A DNA stretch of 47,852 nt from Prevotellaceae bacterium. Its GTDB lineage: Bacteria; Bacteroidota; Bacteroidia; Bacteroidales; Bacteroidaceae. This document shows, piece by piece, positions 27,801 through 34,879 of this stretch. The translations under genes and the position numbers were made by a program. The DNA is taken from assembly GCA_028726625.1 (NCBI GenBank), contig JAQYPT010000048.1:1-47852 (forward strand), read 5' to 3'. The notes beneath the pieces were generated by a model. The model saw nothing but the letters and a program-made list of their open reading frames with translations. It ran no database searches and was not told the origin of the DNA. Numbering within the stretch: the stretch's first letter is position 1; every line of letters begins with the position of its first letter.

Positions 27801-27969
27801 GAGTGAAAAGATTGCCATGAAGGATTGCCGCATCTTCTTAAGAGGAAGCAACCTTCTTACCTTCTCTAGTTTTAAGATGTGGGATCCAGAAGTAGGAACC
27901 ACCGACGGTTTGAAGTATCCAATGATGAAATCCGTATCTGTGGGCCTCACCTTTAACTTTAACAATTAA
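24880..27969 (+). CDS. SusC-like TonB-dependent outer-membrane transporter (second pair)
   Basis: A 1029-residue SusC/RagA-family transporter. It has a signal peptide (about 1-29, ending MVLAQ), a carboxypeptidase-D-like domain (about 33-105, LVSGRVLDTKGETLIGVTV), the motif LEEVVVVGYGTQKKASVVGS leading into the plug (about 115-235, with SILKDAAASAVYGVRGANGV), and the barrel ending SVSVGLTFNFNN. It differs clearly from the first SusC in plug and barrel, so it is not a recent duplicate and probably carries a different fragment size or linkage. The SusD partner follows by 18 bp. Confidence 0.95.
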   Translation: MRHLNLNHYCKRLSVLLLCFFMVQGMVLAQKPRLVSGRVLDTKGETLIGVTVAEEGNTANAVVTDVTGTYRINLTTAKPVLKFNYIGFKEKIVNVGADKVIDVALEEDISSLEEVVVVGYGTQKKASVVGSIANIQPEKLNMMPSRSLSNSLAGLSPGIIAVQRSGDPWTNNSDFWIRGISSFAGNTRPLVLIDGIERSLNDIDPDEVASFSILKDAAASAVYGVRGANGVIMIETKRGEIGKPQVNLRFEHSITQPVKLPEYVGSVKYLELMNEMYRDEGKDPMVSEAVLENYRNRTDPELYPDVNWWDTIAKDYADNTRATLNISGGSKLLRYALVAGYFNENGILERDKKQAWDSSLKVNRYTVRSNVDINVTNTTVVRINIGGFLQTRNAPPGDITDFEMFYQAMRIPPYVHPAIYADGRIPRVQYKQNPWAWATQRGFAKLNHSKIEALTSVEQDLKAITPGLSARLTFSFDKFSSNSVDRAKNPDYYNPASSRDYNGNIVTNILSNGEQFLGYSKKAGWGNQSTYLEAMLNYNKTFNNKHDINLMALYNQKNYDDGSSLPFRTQGIAGRASYTYDDRYIAEFNFGYNGSENFAPGKRFGFFPAFAAGWIVSQEPWMESLSKTLSLLKLRASWGKAGNSDISGRRFAYISTIEDTGYYYYGTDGQFHRLGRAEGDIGVPDLTWEKVTKTNVGLDLGLFNNSISLSFDVFKEWRKDIFMQRKNIPASAGFNRAVWANFGKVENCGIDCSLNINHRFNRDFQLTALANFTYAHNKITEYDEPEAMKGTYRSRTGKPVGQLFGLVAERLFEESDFDANGKLKEGIPTQKFSAESSLGPGDIKYVDQNGDGEITAIDQTAIGGTVDPQIVYGFGATLSYKQFDFGCFFSGVGKQYRILGGETWLPASSIGAGNIWSNIDDRWTKSNPQQDVFWPRMNELTIDNNKQASTWWLKDMSFLRLKNVELGYTLPRHWSEKIAMKDCRIFLRGSNLLTFSSFKMWDPEVGTTDGLKYPMMKSVSVGLTFNFNN

Positions 27970-27977
27970 TCAAACAG

Positions 27978-27986
27978 AACAGTTAT
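27978..27986 (+). promoter_or_regulatory. AACAGTTAT start-site element, copy 2
   Basis: Second exact copy, ending 1 bp before the ATG of the second SusD gene. Confidence 0.5.
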
Positions 27987-27987
27987 T

Positions 27988-29910
27988 ATGAATATAAAGA
28001 AATATATTTTCAAGGCTTCTGTTGTTTTAGTTTGTCTGTTGGCAACGTCAAGCTGTGATTATCTTGACAAACAACCTGACGATCAATTAACAATGGATAT
28101 GATTTTCTCGGACAAGATCCGCACAGAAGATTGGCTGGCCAGTGTTTACTCATCGATACCAAGCCCTATATGGGGGTACATGAAAGATCAAGGTTACAAC
28201 ATCATGGGCGATGACATTGTGATTCCAAATGAATGGACTCCCTATGGGTGGGCCAATGTGTATGCGTTTACAACAGGAAACTGGAGTCCTACTTCAGGTT
28301 GGAATGCCAATTACTGGGTAGAATTGCCAAAACGCATTAGAACAGCTTTGCAGTTCTTGGAAAACGTACGTGTCATCCCTTCAGACGGATTGACAGAGAA
28401 CTATGTCAACCAATTAAAGTATGAGGCGCGTTTTTTGATTGCCTACTACTATTCTCTAATGGTTGAGACCTATGGTGCTGTCCCTTTCAATCCAGACAAA
28501 ATCTATTCTATAGGCTCATCTTCAGAGGAATTGATGACCGAACAAACCCCAGCTGACGTCATTGTAGATTGGATAGACAAAGAACTTTTAGAGGTTTCTA
28601 AACATCTGCCCGCCGTTTACGAAAGTGACCAAGATTGGGGACGCGCCACGTCTGTGATGGCTCTGGCCATGCGCGCCAAGACTTTACTGTTTGCAGCTAG
28701 TCCTCTTTTCAATGGAAATACAGACTATGCTGACTGGAAAAATAAGAGTGGTGAGAATTTAATTAACCAAACTTACTCTTCCGAAAAATGGCAGCGTGCG
28801 GCTCAGGCTTTCAAAGAAATGATTGACTTAGCAGAAGCAAGCGGATATGGCTTGTATTACGAATACAACGCCGGTGGCTCTATTGATCCTTTCATGTCAT
28901 ACTACAATATGTCACTCAAACGTTTCTCGGACGGTAACAAAGAGATTGTATTTGGCCGCCCGGAGAATAAAGACCTCTACAGTTGGCAGGCTCACCATCT
29001 GCCCAAAGGCGTTCGAGGCAATGCTGCCATGAATATTACTCAAGAGCTGGTCGATGCTTTCTTCATGGCGAATGGAGAAAAGCCCATCCTGGGTTACCAC
29101 GAGGACGGATCTCCCATTATTAACGAGAAATCAGAATATACCGAAAGGGGCTTCTCGGCTAAAGATGAGATGCGCCATACCAAATGGCCAGGTGGAGGGC
29201 CGGCAAACAAGTTCAAGGCTGATACAGGCGAAAGTCCTGTGACCTTGGTTGGTACTTACAATATGTACTGCAACCGCGAACCTCGATTCTATGTATCCGT
29301 CATTTTCAACCACGAATGGATGGGAGTGATCAACCGTCAGGTAAACAACTTGATGGGCGCAGGTCAGGATGCAGCAAATAGTTTCGACTCACCTTGGACT
29401 GGATATAATATCAGGAAACAAATTCCTTTGGATATTTACCCACAAGAAAACAAACACAGATACCAGCCAGGAATTCTCTATCGTATGGCTGACGCTTATC
29501 TTGGCTACGCTGAATGTCTAAACGAAACCCAAGGAAAACCTTCAGCAGAAGTGTACAAGTATGTGAATCTCATCAGAGAGCGGGCCGGTTTGCCTGGCTT
29601 GAAAGAAGGACTTTCTAAGGAACAAATGCGAGAGGCCATCCAGCACGAGCGCCGCATAGAGTTCAACTGTGAAGGCGTACGCATTGAAGACTTGCGTCGA
29701 TGGAAATTAGCGGAAAAATATTTGAATGCACCGGTTTACGGGATGAACCGAACGGGATCTGTAGCAAGTGACGACCCCACCAATCCCAAGGCATACTATA
29801 AACGTTGGTATTGGAAACCACGTATCTTCACCAAGAAGATGTACATGATGCCTGTTCCACAGACACAAATGGACATCAATACGAACTTAGTTCAAGCCCC
29901 TGGTTATTAA
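27988..29910 (+). CDS. SusD-like surface glycan-binding lipoprotein (second pair)
   Basis: A 640-residue RagB/SusD-family lipoprotein. The signal ends at Cys23 (ATSSC), followed by DYLDKQPDDQLT, a classic SusD opening. The C-terminal part has YRMADAYLGYAECLNE, the EHERRIEFNCEG-type segment (IQHERRIEFNCEGVRIEDLRRW) and ends with QTQMDINTNLVQAPGY. It would bind glycan at the surface and close over the second SusC. It is longer than the first SusD and has little obvious similarity beyond family motifs. The next gene follows after 19 bp. Confidence 0.95.
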   Translation: MNIKKYIFKASVVLVCLLATSSCDYLDKQPDDQLTMDMIFSDKIRTEDWLASVYSSIPSPIWGYMKDQGYNIMGDDIVIPNEWTPYGWANVYAFTTGNWSPTSGWNANYWVELPKRIRTALQFLENVRVIPSDGLTENYVNQLKYEARFLIAYYYSLMVETYGAVPFNPDKIYSIGSSSEELMTEQTPADVIVDWIDKELLEVSKHLPAVYESDQDWGRATSVMALAMRAKTLLFAASPLFNGNTDYADWKNKSGENLINQTYSSEKWQRAAQAFKEMIDLAEASGYGLYYEYNAGGSIDPFMSYYNMSLKRFSDGNKEIVFGRPENKDLYSWQAHHLPKGVRGNAAMNITQELVDAFFMANGEKPILGYHEDGSPIINEKSEYTERGFSAKDEMRHTKWPGGGPANKFKADTGESPVTLVGTYNMYCNREPRFYVSVIFNHEWMGVINRQVNNLMGAGQDAANSFDSPWTGYNIRKQIPLDIYPQENKHRYQPGILYRMADAYLGYAECLNETQGKPSAEVYKYVNLIRERAGLPGLKEGLSKEQMREAIQHERRIEFNCEGVRIEDLRRWKLAEKYLNAPVYGMNRTGSVASDDPTNPKAYYKRWYWKPRIFTKKMYMMPVPQTQMDINTNLVQAPGY

Positions 29911-29922
29911 TTTTTTTAGAAA

Positions 29923-29931
29923 AACAGTTAT
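29923..29931 (+). promoter_or_regulatory. AACAGTTAT start-site element, copy 3
   Basis: Third exact copy. Its last two bases are the first two of the ATG at 29930. Confidence 0.5.
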
Positions 29932-31630
29932 GAGACATTTATATTATCATTTGACAACAATCTGTTTGCTATTGATAGCAGTCTTCAGCTCTTGTTCTGA
30001 CAGCGAGGACGTAAGGCCAAATGTAGACAGATTTCTCCGACTGCAACACACATTGATAACGGTCAACGTCGGAGAGGAATATTTGCTCAAGCCATTAGTA
30101 GATACTTTAGCAGGAAAAAACTATCAACTCGTATGGTCTGTGGGCAACAGCAGTTTGGCGTCGATAGAAAAAAGCGACCAGCAAATGGGTCTGATCAAAG
30201 GCCTTCAGCCTGGAACGACAACCATCAAGGTGGAAACTGACGATCACAAATTGATGTATTTTGCAGATTTGACAGTCTTGGAAGGTGCACCCTCCTTAAA
30301 ACTCTTGACCATTGGAAGTGGACTTGCCAACCAATCAGCAAACGAAGCCTTGGTACAGATGGCTAAAGCAGCAGGCCATCCTATGGTGGTATGCAATATC
30401 TTTGAAGACAAAGCATCCTTATCCAAACACTTGAGAAACATTGCCAACAATGCCAATGCGTACGACTACAAACGTATTGACGAAACGCTCAATGCCAACA
30501 ATCAACGCAATCAATCACTAAGAGATGTTGTAAACAATGAAAATTGGGATTACATTGCCATTGAAGAAAGTGCCGATTCAGCGGGATTTCGAAAAGGCTA
30601 CAAGGAGGTTTTGCCAGAGTTGATCAAGCAACTCAAGGAGTGGTCAACAAATCCAAATTTGAAGATTCTCATTCATCAACCTTGGGCTTACAGCTCTACG
30701 GCCACTACTCCGGGATTCAAACAGTTTGATAATGACCAATTGAAGATGTTTAACAGCATTGTTACAGCAACCCAATCTGCAACCAATCAAGTTACTCGGA
30801 TTGTTCCTGTGGGAACTGCTATCCAGAACGCACGAACTACCTATCTGGGAGAAAGTGTGATTAATGGCGACATTGAGTTAAATGCTACCTCTGGACAATA
30901 CATTGCGGCCATGACATGGATAGAAGTGTTATTTGGCATTGACGTGAGTGCCTCTCCTTTGATGATTCCCCAAATGTCTGAATATGTCAATAACCTGTAC
31001 AAGTTGTCTGCTCACAATGCTATCATTCACAGCAAGCAGGTGATAGACATGGTAGACTTCAAGTCGGCAAACCCATTCATCTTGGATTATCCTATCTATA
31101 TTGACTTTGGTGAGAAAGCTACTCCATTACCATTCAATAGTTTTATTGATCCAAAAAAGCCTGTGAGCAACTTGATTGATAAAGCAGGAAATAGCACCTA
31201 TTTTAACATCGAAGCGACAACCGCTTTCGGAAAGCTAAACAGAAGAGAAATCTCTAACACGCTGGGATTCCCTGAAAGTGTATGTCAGGACATGTTCTAC
31301 CGTGACGGCAGAAAAGCCGGACAGGGAATAGGTTCGTTCAAAGTAAGCAACATGAATACCACCAAGAAGTATACCTTTGTTTTCTATGGTGCCATCAATG
31401 ACAAGAACACAGGTACCCACTTCAAAGTGAAAGGCGTCAATGAAGGTCAGATGGATTTGTCTAACGACTACAATAAGGATAAACTGGCCATCATTGAGAA
31501 CATCCAGCCCAGACAAGATGGTACGGTAGACATCGAACTGACCATGGCACCATTCAATACGCAGTGGGGCGGATTCTTCGGTGTTAATGCTATGATTATT
31601 GTTCCAGAAGGCTATTCAGGACCCTTCTAA
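29930..31630 (+). CDS. Surface lipoprotein with Ig-like and degenerate SGNH (DUF4886) domains
   Basis: A 566-residue lipoprotein, lipid Cys22 followed by SDSED, an acidic stretch typical of surface export in Bacteroidota. Residues about 35-120 are a BIG2-like Ig domain (ITVNVGEEYLLKPLVD to TTIKVETDD). Residues about 122-350 match the DUF4886 SGNH-hydrolase fold (ENWDYIAIEESADSAG, ILIHQPWAYSSTA, VPVGTAIQNARTTYLG). A C-terminal beta-sandwich (about 385-560) follows. The block I motif usually written GNSFS reads GSGLA, putting Gly131 where the nucleophile Ser belongs. The usual DGxH reads GDIE, with Gly313 and Glu316 in place of Asp and His. The fold therefore appears catalytically dead, and a role as a glycan-binding protein in the SusE/F position is suggested. 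Confidence 0.8.
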   Translation: MRHLYYHLTTICLLLIAVFSSCSDSEDVRPNVDRFLRLQHTLITVNVGEEYLLKPLVDTLAGKNYQLVWSVGNSSLASIEKSDQQMGLIKGLQPGTTTIKVETDDHKLMYFADLTVLEGAPSLKLLTIGSGLANQSANEALVQMAKAAGHPMVVCNIFEDKASLSKHLRNIANNANAYDYKRIDETLNANNQRNQSLRDVVNNENWDYIAIEESADSAGFRKGYKEVLPELIKQLKEWSTNPNLKILIHQPWAYSSTATTPGFKQFDNDQLKMFNSIVTATQSATNQVTRIVPVGTAIQNARTTYLGESVINGDIELNATSGQYIAAMTWIEVLFGIDVSASPLMIPQMSEYVNNLYKLSAHNAIIHSKQVIDMVDFKSANPFILDYPIYIDFGEKATPLPFNSFIDPKKPVSNLIDKAGNSTYFNIEATTAFGKLNRREISNTLGFPESVCQDMFYRDGRKAGQGIGSFKVSNMNTTKKYTFVFYGAINDKNTGTHFKVKGVNEGQMDLSNDYNKDKLAIIENIQPRQDGTVDIELTMAPFNTQWGGFFGVNAMIIVPEGYSGPF

Positions 31631-31658
31631 ATCTTCATTGATTGGATAGGATTGGTTG

Positions 31659-31735
31659 CACCGTCGGCAATATTTTGCCACTGATTACGTTCTTGTAACA
31701 GCGACAAGCTTATATATGTCGACGGTGTTTTTATT
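31659..31735 (+). terminator. Branched stem-loop ending in a T-run
   Basis: CACCGTCG (31659-31666) pairs with CGACGGTG (31720-31727). Inside are two smaller stems, 31667-31670 with 31675-31678 and 31692-31696 with 31704-31708, giving a three-way junction. TTTTTATTTT follows directly. This is either an intrinsic terminator inside the PUL or a structured leader that controls the second GH172 gene, which starts 36 bp later. Confidence 0.55.
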
Positions 31736-31771
31736 TTCCAAAATAACATTATTGATTTATAATTTCAAAAC

Positions 31772-33700
31772 ATGACTAAATTATTCAAACTATTCAGCCT
31801 TGCGTGGCTCTTGTTCATTCCATTGACTGTTTTCTCACAAGAAAAATATCGCTGGGCGGATGAACTGTCACTCTTAAAAAGCATCGACAAGCTACCACAA
31901 TATCGCACAGGTTCTTACGTTGAATCCTTCTCCAGCTACGACCGTACCCACGGAAACGATGATGGGTTCGCAGGAACCTATTCGTTTCTTCGCAAAGAGG
32001 GCGACAAGCTGGTTATTGCAGAGATGAAAGGACCGGGAGTCATTGACCGCATTTGGACTCCTACGCCCAATGAGACTATGCTTTATTTCTATTTTGACGG
32101 CAATAAGAAACCTGGATTGCAGATTAAATTCTCAGATCTCTTTTCTGGCAAGGTTTATCCCTTTGTCAAGCCTGTCTGCGGAAATGAGGTAGGTGGATAC
32201 TATTGCTACGTACCCATCACGTACAAAAAATCGTGCAAAATAGTATACGACGGACCCAAGCTGGAGTTCATCCAAATAGGCTACCGCAACCTGATAACCA
32301 AGAAGGTGGAAACTTATAACGGTCAGTTTACACAGCAGGACAAACAACTCTTGCAAGAGGTTTGCGACCTATGGAATGCCAATGAATACAAAATGGGTCT
32401 TTTCACACAGGGTAAATCTTCTGGCATCAAAACCATGGAGAAAGAAATTACTCTCCAACCAGGCGAAACAGTCAATTGTTTCTCCCTTGACACACCGGGC
32501 CGCATCGTCGGCATGGAGATCGATGGCGGAACAGCCTTAGAGGGTGATTACAAAGATGTTATTCTCTCAGCTGCATGGGATGGCGAATCCATCGAGGCCA
32601 TCTACTCCCCTTTGCAAGATTTCTTTGGCTACGCCTTTGGCCGAGGTGCCATGCGCAGCTTACTCATGGGTAAGCAAGGCAACAACAACTATTGTTTCCT
32701 GCCCATGCCTTTTGACCGTTCGGCTAAGGTGAACTTGATATACAAGAAACGCAACGAGTACCAGCCTACCATCATCGCAAAAGTCAAAATTCATTACAAC
32801 CAACAAGGCAGAGCCAAAGATGAAGGAAAGTTCTACAGTGTTTGGAGTCGCCAAAAAACACCGATTGGAACCTATCACACTTTCTTGCATACAAAGGCGA
32901 AGGGACATTATGTAGGTACCATCTTGCAATCACAAGGACTCAGACCTGGCATGACCCTCTTCTTCGAAGGTGACGACAGCACCCATGTAGATGGTAAAAT
33001 GCGCTTACACGGAACAGGTTCTGAAGACTATTTCAACGGCGGCTGGTATGCACTGCTCGACAGGTGGGACCGTGGCATCAGCCTTCCAATTCACGGTTCG
33101 CTCGACTATTCGCTCCCCATGGCTCGAACAGGAGGATACCGTTTCCACATCAGCGACAAGATGTCGTTTGAGAAAGAAATCTATCATGGCATGGAACACG
33201 GTGGACAAAATAACGACTTTCCAGTCGACTATATATCGGTGGCCATGTTCTACGCAGACCGTCCGCTCACCACGAAGCAAGAGCCGCAAGGTGAACTGCT
33301 GAAAGTTTACAAGCCTACCACCCACATCTATTTCCCGCAGCTCTTCGAGATGACCATTGGGGGCGATATGAATATTTCGTCCGATCACGGCACGGTGATG
33401 ACAACCAATAACCAAGGTGAAACGCGCATCATGCTTTCGCACGTACCAGACGGTAAATATAAGGTGTTAATCGATTACACCACGTTCCCCGATGGTGCGG
33501 ATTTCCAAGTGTGGCAACGCCAGAAACAGCTTTCTGACTGGATTTCGGCCAAAACTGCTGAACGTGAGGAAAAGAACCGCCTGCATGTGGGTGACATCGA
33601 TCTGACACAACAAACCAACTCCATCACCTTCCGCGTGAGGAAGAATGGCGGAACCAGTAAGTTCGGTCTCAGATTGATTACGCTCGAGCGAGTAAATTAA
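31772..33700 (+). CDS. GH172 (DUF2961) glycosidase, putative exo-alpha-D-arabinofuranosidase, long form
   Basis: A 642-residue secreted enzyme with a signal peptide ending at TVFSQ (about residue 23). The DUF2961 core spans about 40-500: EMKGPGVIDRIWTP, FSDLFSGKVYPFVKPVCGNEVGGYYCYVPI, and the hallmark GTGSEDYF with E418. HGMEHGGQNND is in the place where the family often has an I-E-H-G motif. Residues about 515-640 form an added beta-sandwich domain that the short paralogue at 23595 lacks. No cysteine lipobox is present, so it is probably periplasmic. A branched stem-loop precedes it, so its level may be set separately. GH172 activity on D-arabinan is known for the family. The linkage here is not readable. 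Confidence 0.88.
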   Translation: MTKLFKLFSLAWLLFIPLTVFSQEKYRWADELSLLKSIDKLPQYRTGSYVESFSSYDRTHGNDDGFAGTYSFLRKEGDKLVIAEMKGPGVIDRIWTPTPNETMLYFYFDGNKKPGLQIKFSDLFSGKVYPFVKPVCGNEVGGYYCYVPITYKKSCKIVYDGPKLEFIQIGYRNLITKKVETYNGQFTQQDKQLLQEVCDLWNANEYKMGLFTQGKSSGIKTMEKEITLQPGETVNCFSLDTPGRIVGMEIDGGTALEGDYKDVILSAAWDGESIEAIYSPLQDFFGYAFGRGAMRSLLMGKQGNNNYCFLPMPFDRSAKVNLIYKKRNEYQPTIIAKVKIHYNQQGRAKDEGKFYSVWSRQKTPIGTYHTFLHTKAKGHYVGTILQSQGLRPGMTLFFEGDDSTHVDGKMRLHGTGSEDYFNGGWYALLDRWDRGISLPIHGSLDYSLPMARTGGYRFHISDKMSFEKEIYHGMEHGGQNNDFPVDYISVAMFYADRPLTTKQEPQGELLKVYKPTTHIYFPQLFEMTIGGDMNISSDHGTVMTTNNQGETRIMLSHVPDGKYKVLIDYTTFPDGADFQVWQRQKQLSDWISAKTAEREEKNRLHVGDIDLTQQTNSITFRVRKNGGTSKFGLRLITLERVN

Positions 33701-33705
33701 CAAAC

Positions 33706-34221
33706 ATGCATACCACACGAATTGCATTCCGAAAAGCTACAACCGCGGATTTGGAAGAGGCGTGGACGCTCTTGGACACAGCTCGCAACCTCATGCTGAC
33801 CAACGGCAGGAAACAGTGGACAAAGGACTATCCCTCACGAGAACTGATTGAGAATGATATTGCCGGAGGAGACGCTTACATCCTTACCGTCGATGGAGAG
33901 GTAGCCACATACGCCAAACTTGCCGTGAACGGCGAACCCGAATATGCTCATCTCGAAGGTTCTTGGCTCAGCGAGCAAGACTATGTGGTGATTCACAGGC
34001 TTGCCGTCAGCCCCCATCACCGAGGGCACGGACTGTCCAAACGCTTCTTCCACGAGGCGGAGAAATGGGCTGCCTCGCAAGGCGTTCACAGTATCAAGGT
34101 TGACACCAACTATGACAACGTTGAGATGCTGAGCATCCTTCCACATCTGGGCTACACCTATTGTGGTCAAATACACTATGGTGCCAAAGGCGACAGAAAG
34201 GCTTTTGAGAAACTAATCTGA
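33706..34221 (+). CDS. GNAT-family N-acetyltransferase
   Basis: A 171-residue acetyl-CoA-dependent transferase. The GNAT core is clear: IAFRKATTADLEEAW at the start, VIHRLAVSPHHRGHGLSKRFFHEAEKWA (beta4 and the acetyl-CoA loop, about 92-120) and VDTNYDNVEMLSILPHLGYTYCG at the C-terminal end, a form common in uncharacterised GNATs. No signal peptide is present. It begins 5 bp after the second GH172 stop, so it is almost surely cotranscribed. The substrate is unknown. It may be a passenger, or it may detoxify or modify a by-product of the pathway. Confidence 0.9.
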   Translation: MHTTRIAFRKATTADLEEAWTLLDTARNLMLTNGRKQWTKDYPSRELIENDIAGGDAYILTVDGEVATYAKLAVNGEPEYAHLEGSWLSEQDYVVIHRLAVSPHHRGHGLSKRFFHEAEKWAASQGVHSIKVDTNYDNVEMLSILPHLGYTYCGQIHYGAKGDRKAFEKLI

Positions 34222-34319
34222 ACAAACTATGGCAACAAACTATGATATCGTGTGATAAGGGGTAAAGCGTAGAAGGAGTGTTGTTGTTTTTGCTATCCAT
34301 TTGCCCCCATTAAAATATT

Positions 34320-34351
34320 AACGGCTGATACTCAATGAGTGATCAGCCGTT
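34320..34351 (+). terminator. Terminator-like hairpin after PUL
   Basis: AACGGCTGAT (34320-34329) pairs with ATCAGCCGTT (34342-34351), and the interior can also pair. It is 98 bp after the acetyltransferase gene and is followed by ATTCGTATC. The arm sequence closely resembles the hairpin at 43635-43672 beside tRNA-Leu. Confidence 0.65.
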
Positions 34352-34476
34352 ATTCGTATCAGGACTAGGTACAATACAGGAGAAACGAGAGCCAACCCCG
34401 TACAACTGAAAAACGCCAACCGAATAAGGATTATGCTTACCTTTTGTATTTTGTAAGTAGTAACTACAGATGTTCA

Positions 34477-34505
34477 ATAGAGGCATCGTGACATTTTGCC
34501 TCTAT
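34477..34505. repeat. 9-bp inverted repeat upstream of HTH gene
   Basis: ATAGAGGCA (34477-34485) and TGCCTCTAT (34497-34505) form a stem with an 11-nt loop. Possible terminator or operator. Confidence 0.4.
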
Positions 34506-34632
34506 GGTCTTATTGTATCAGGGTTTTGTTGAAATAACCCTCAAAGTATAGCCAATTGAACCTAAACACAAAGAAAATTATGATTTTCCTTCAGTTCTTT
34601 ATGTTTTTACGATGGTTTTCAGATAAATGATG

Positions 34633-34640
34633 TAACTTTG
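34633..34640 (+). promoter_or_regulatory. Putative -7 element of the RM operon
   Basis: TAACTTTG matches TAnnTTTG exactly and lies 25 nt before the HTH start codon. It would drive the whole RM operon. Confidence 0.5.
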
Positions 34641-34665
34641 GAGACCAAGAAAAACTGGAATAACA

Positions 34666-34869
34666 ATGAATAGTAAGGATCTCAATCGGATAAAGGTAGT
34701 TCTGGTAGAACAAAAGAAAACTGCAAAATGGTTGGCAGAACAGGTTGGAAAAGATCCTGCCACTGTTAGCAAATGGTGTACTAACTCCTCCCAGCCTTCG
34801 CTTGAAACACTTGACAAGATAGCAAGTATTCTGCAGGTGAAAATGAGTGAACTAGTACGGGACGCTTAA
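34666..34869 (+). CDS. XRE-family HTH protein, probable RM controller
   Basis: A 67-residue single-domain Cro/CI-type DNA-binding protein. The HTH is KTAKWLAEQVGKDPATVSKWCTNSSQPSLETLDKIASIL (helices 2-3 around residues 17-45). It is 10 bp ahead of the first hsdM and shares its promoter. Small XRE proteins at the head of RM operons delay or limit expression of the nuclease, so a controller role is likely, though unproven. The short size is normal for this type. Confidence 0.88.
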   Translation: MNSKDLNRIKVVLVEQKKTAKWLAEQVGKDPATVSKWCTNSSQPSLETLDKIASILQVKMSELVRDA

Positions 34870-34879
34870 CGATTATAAT

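Larger units (their letters stand above)
34222..34665. other. Intergenic region between PUL and RM operon
   Basis: This 444-bp gap holds two hairpins (34320-34351 and 34477-34505) and the promoter of the HTH gene (34633-34640). No open frame of substance is present. It marks the PUL end. Confidence 0.6.
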
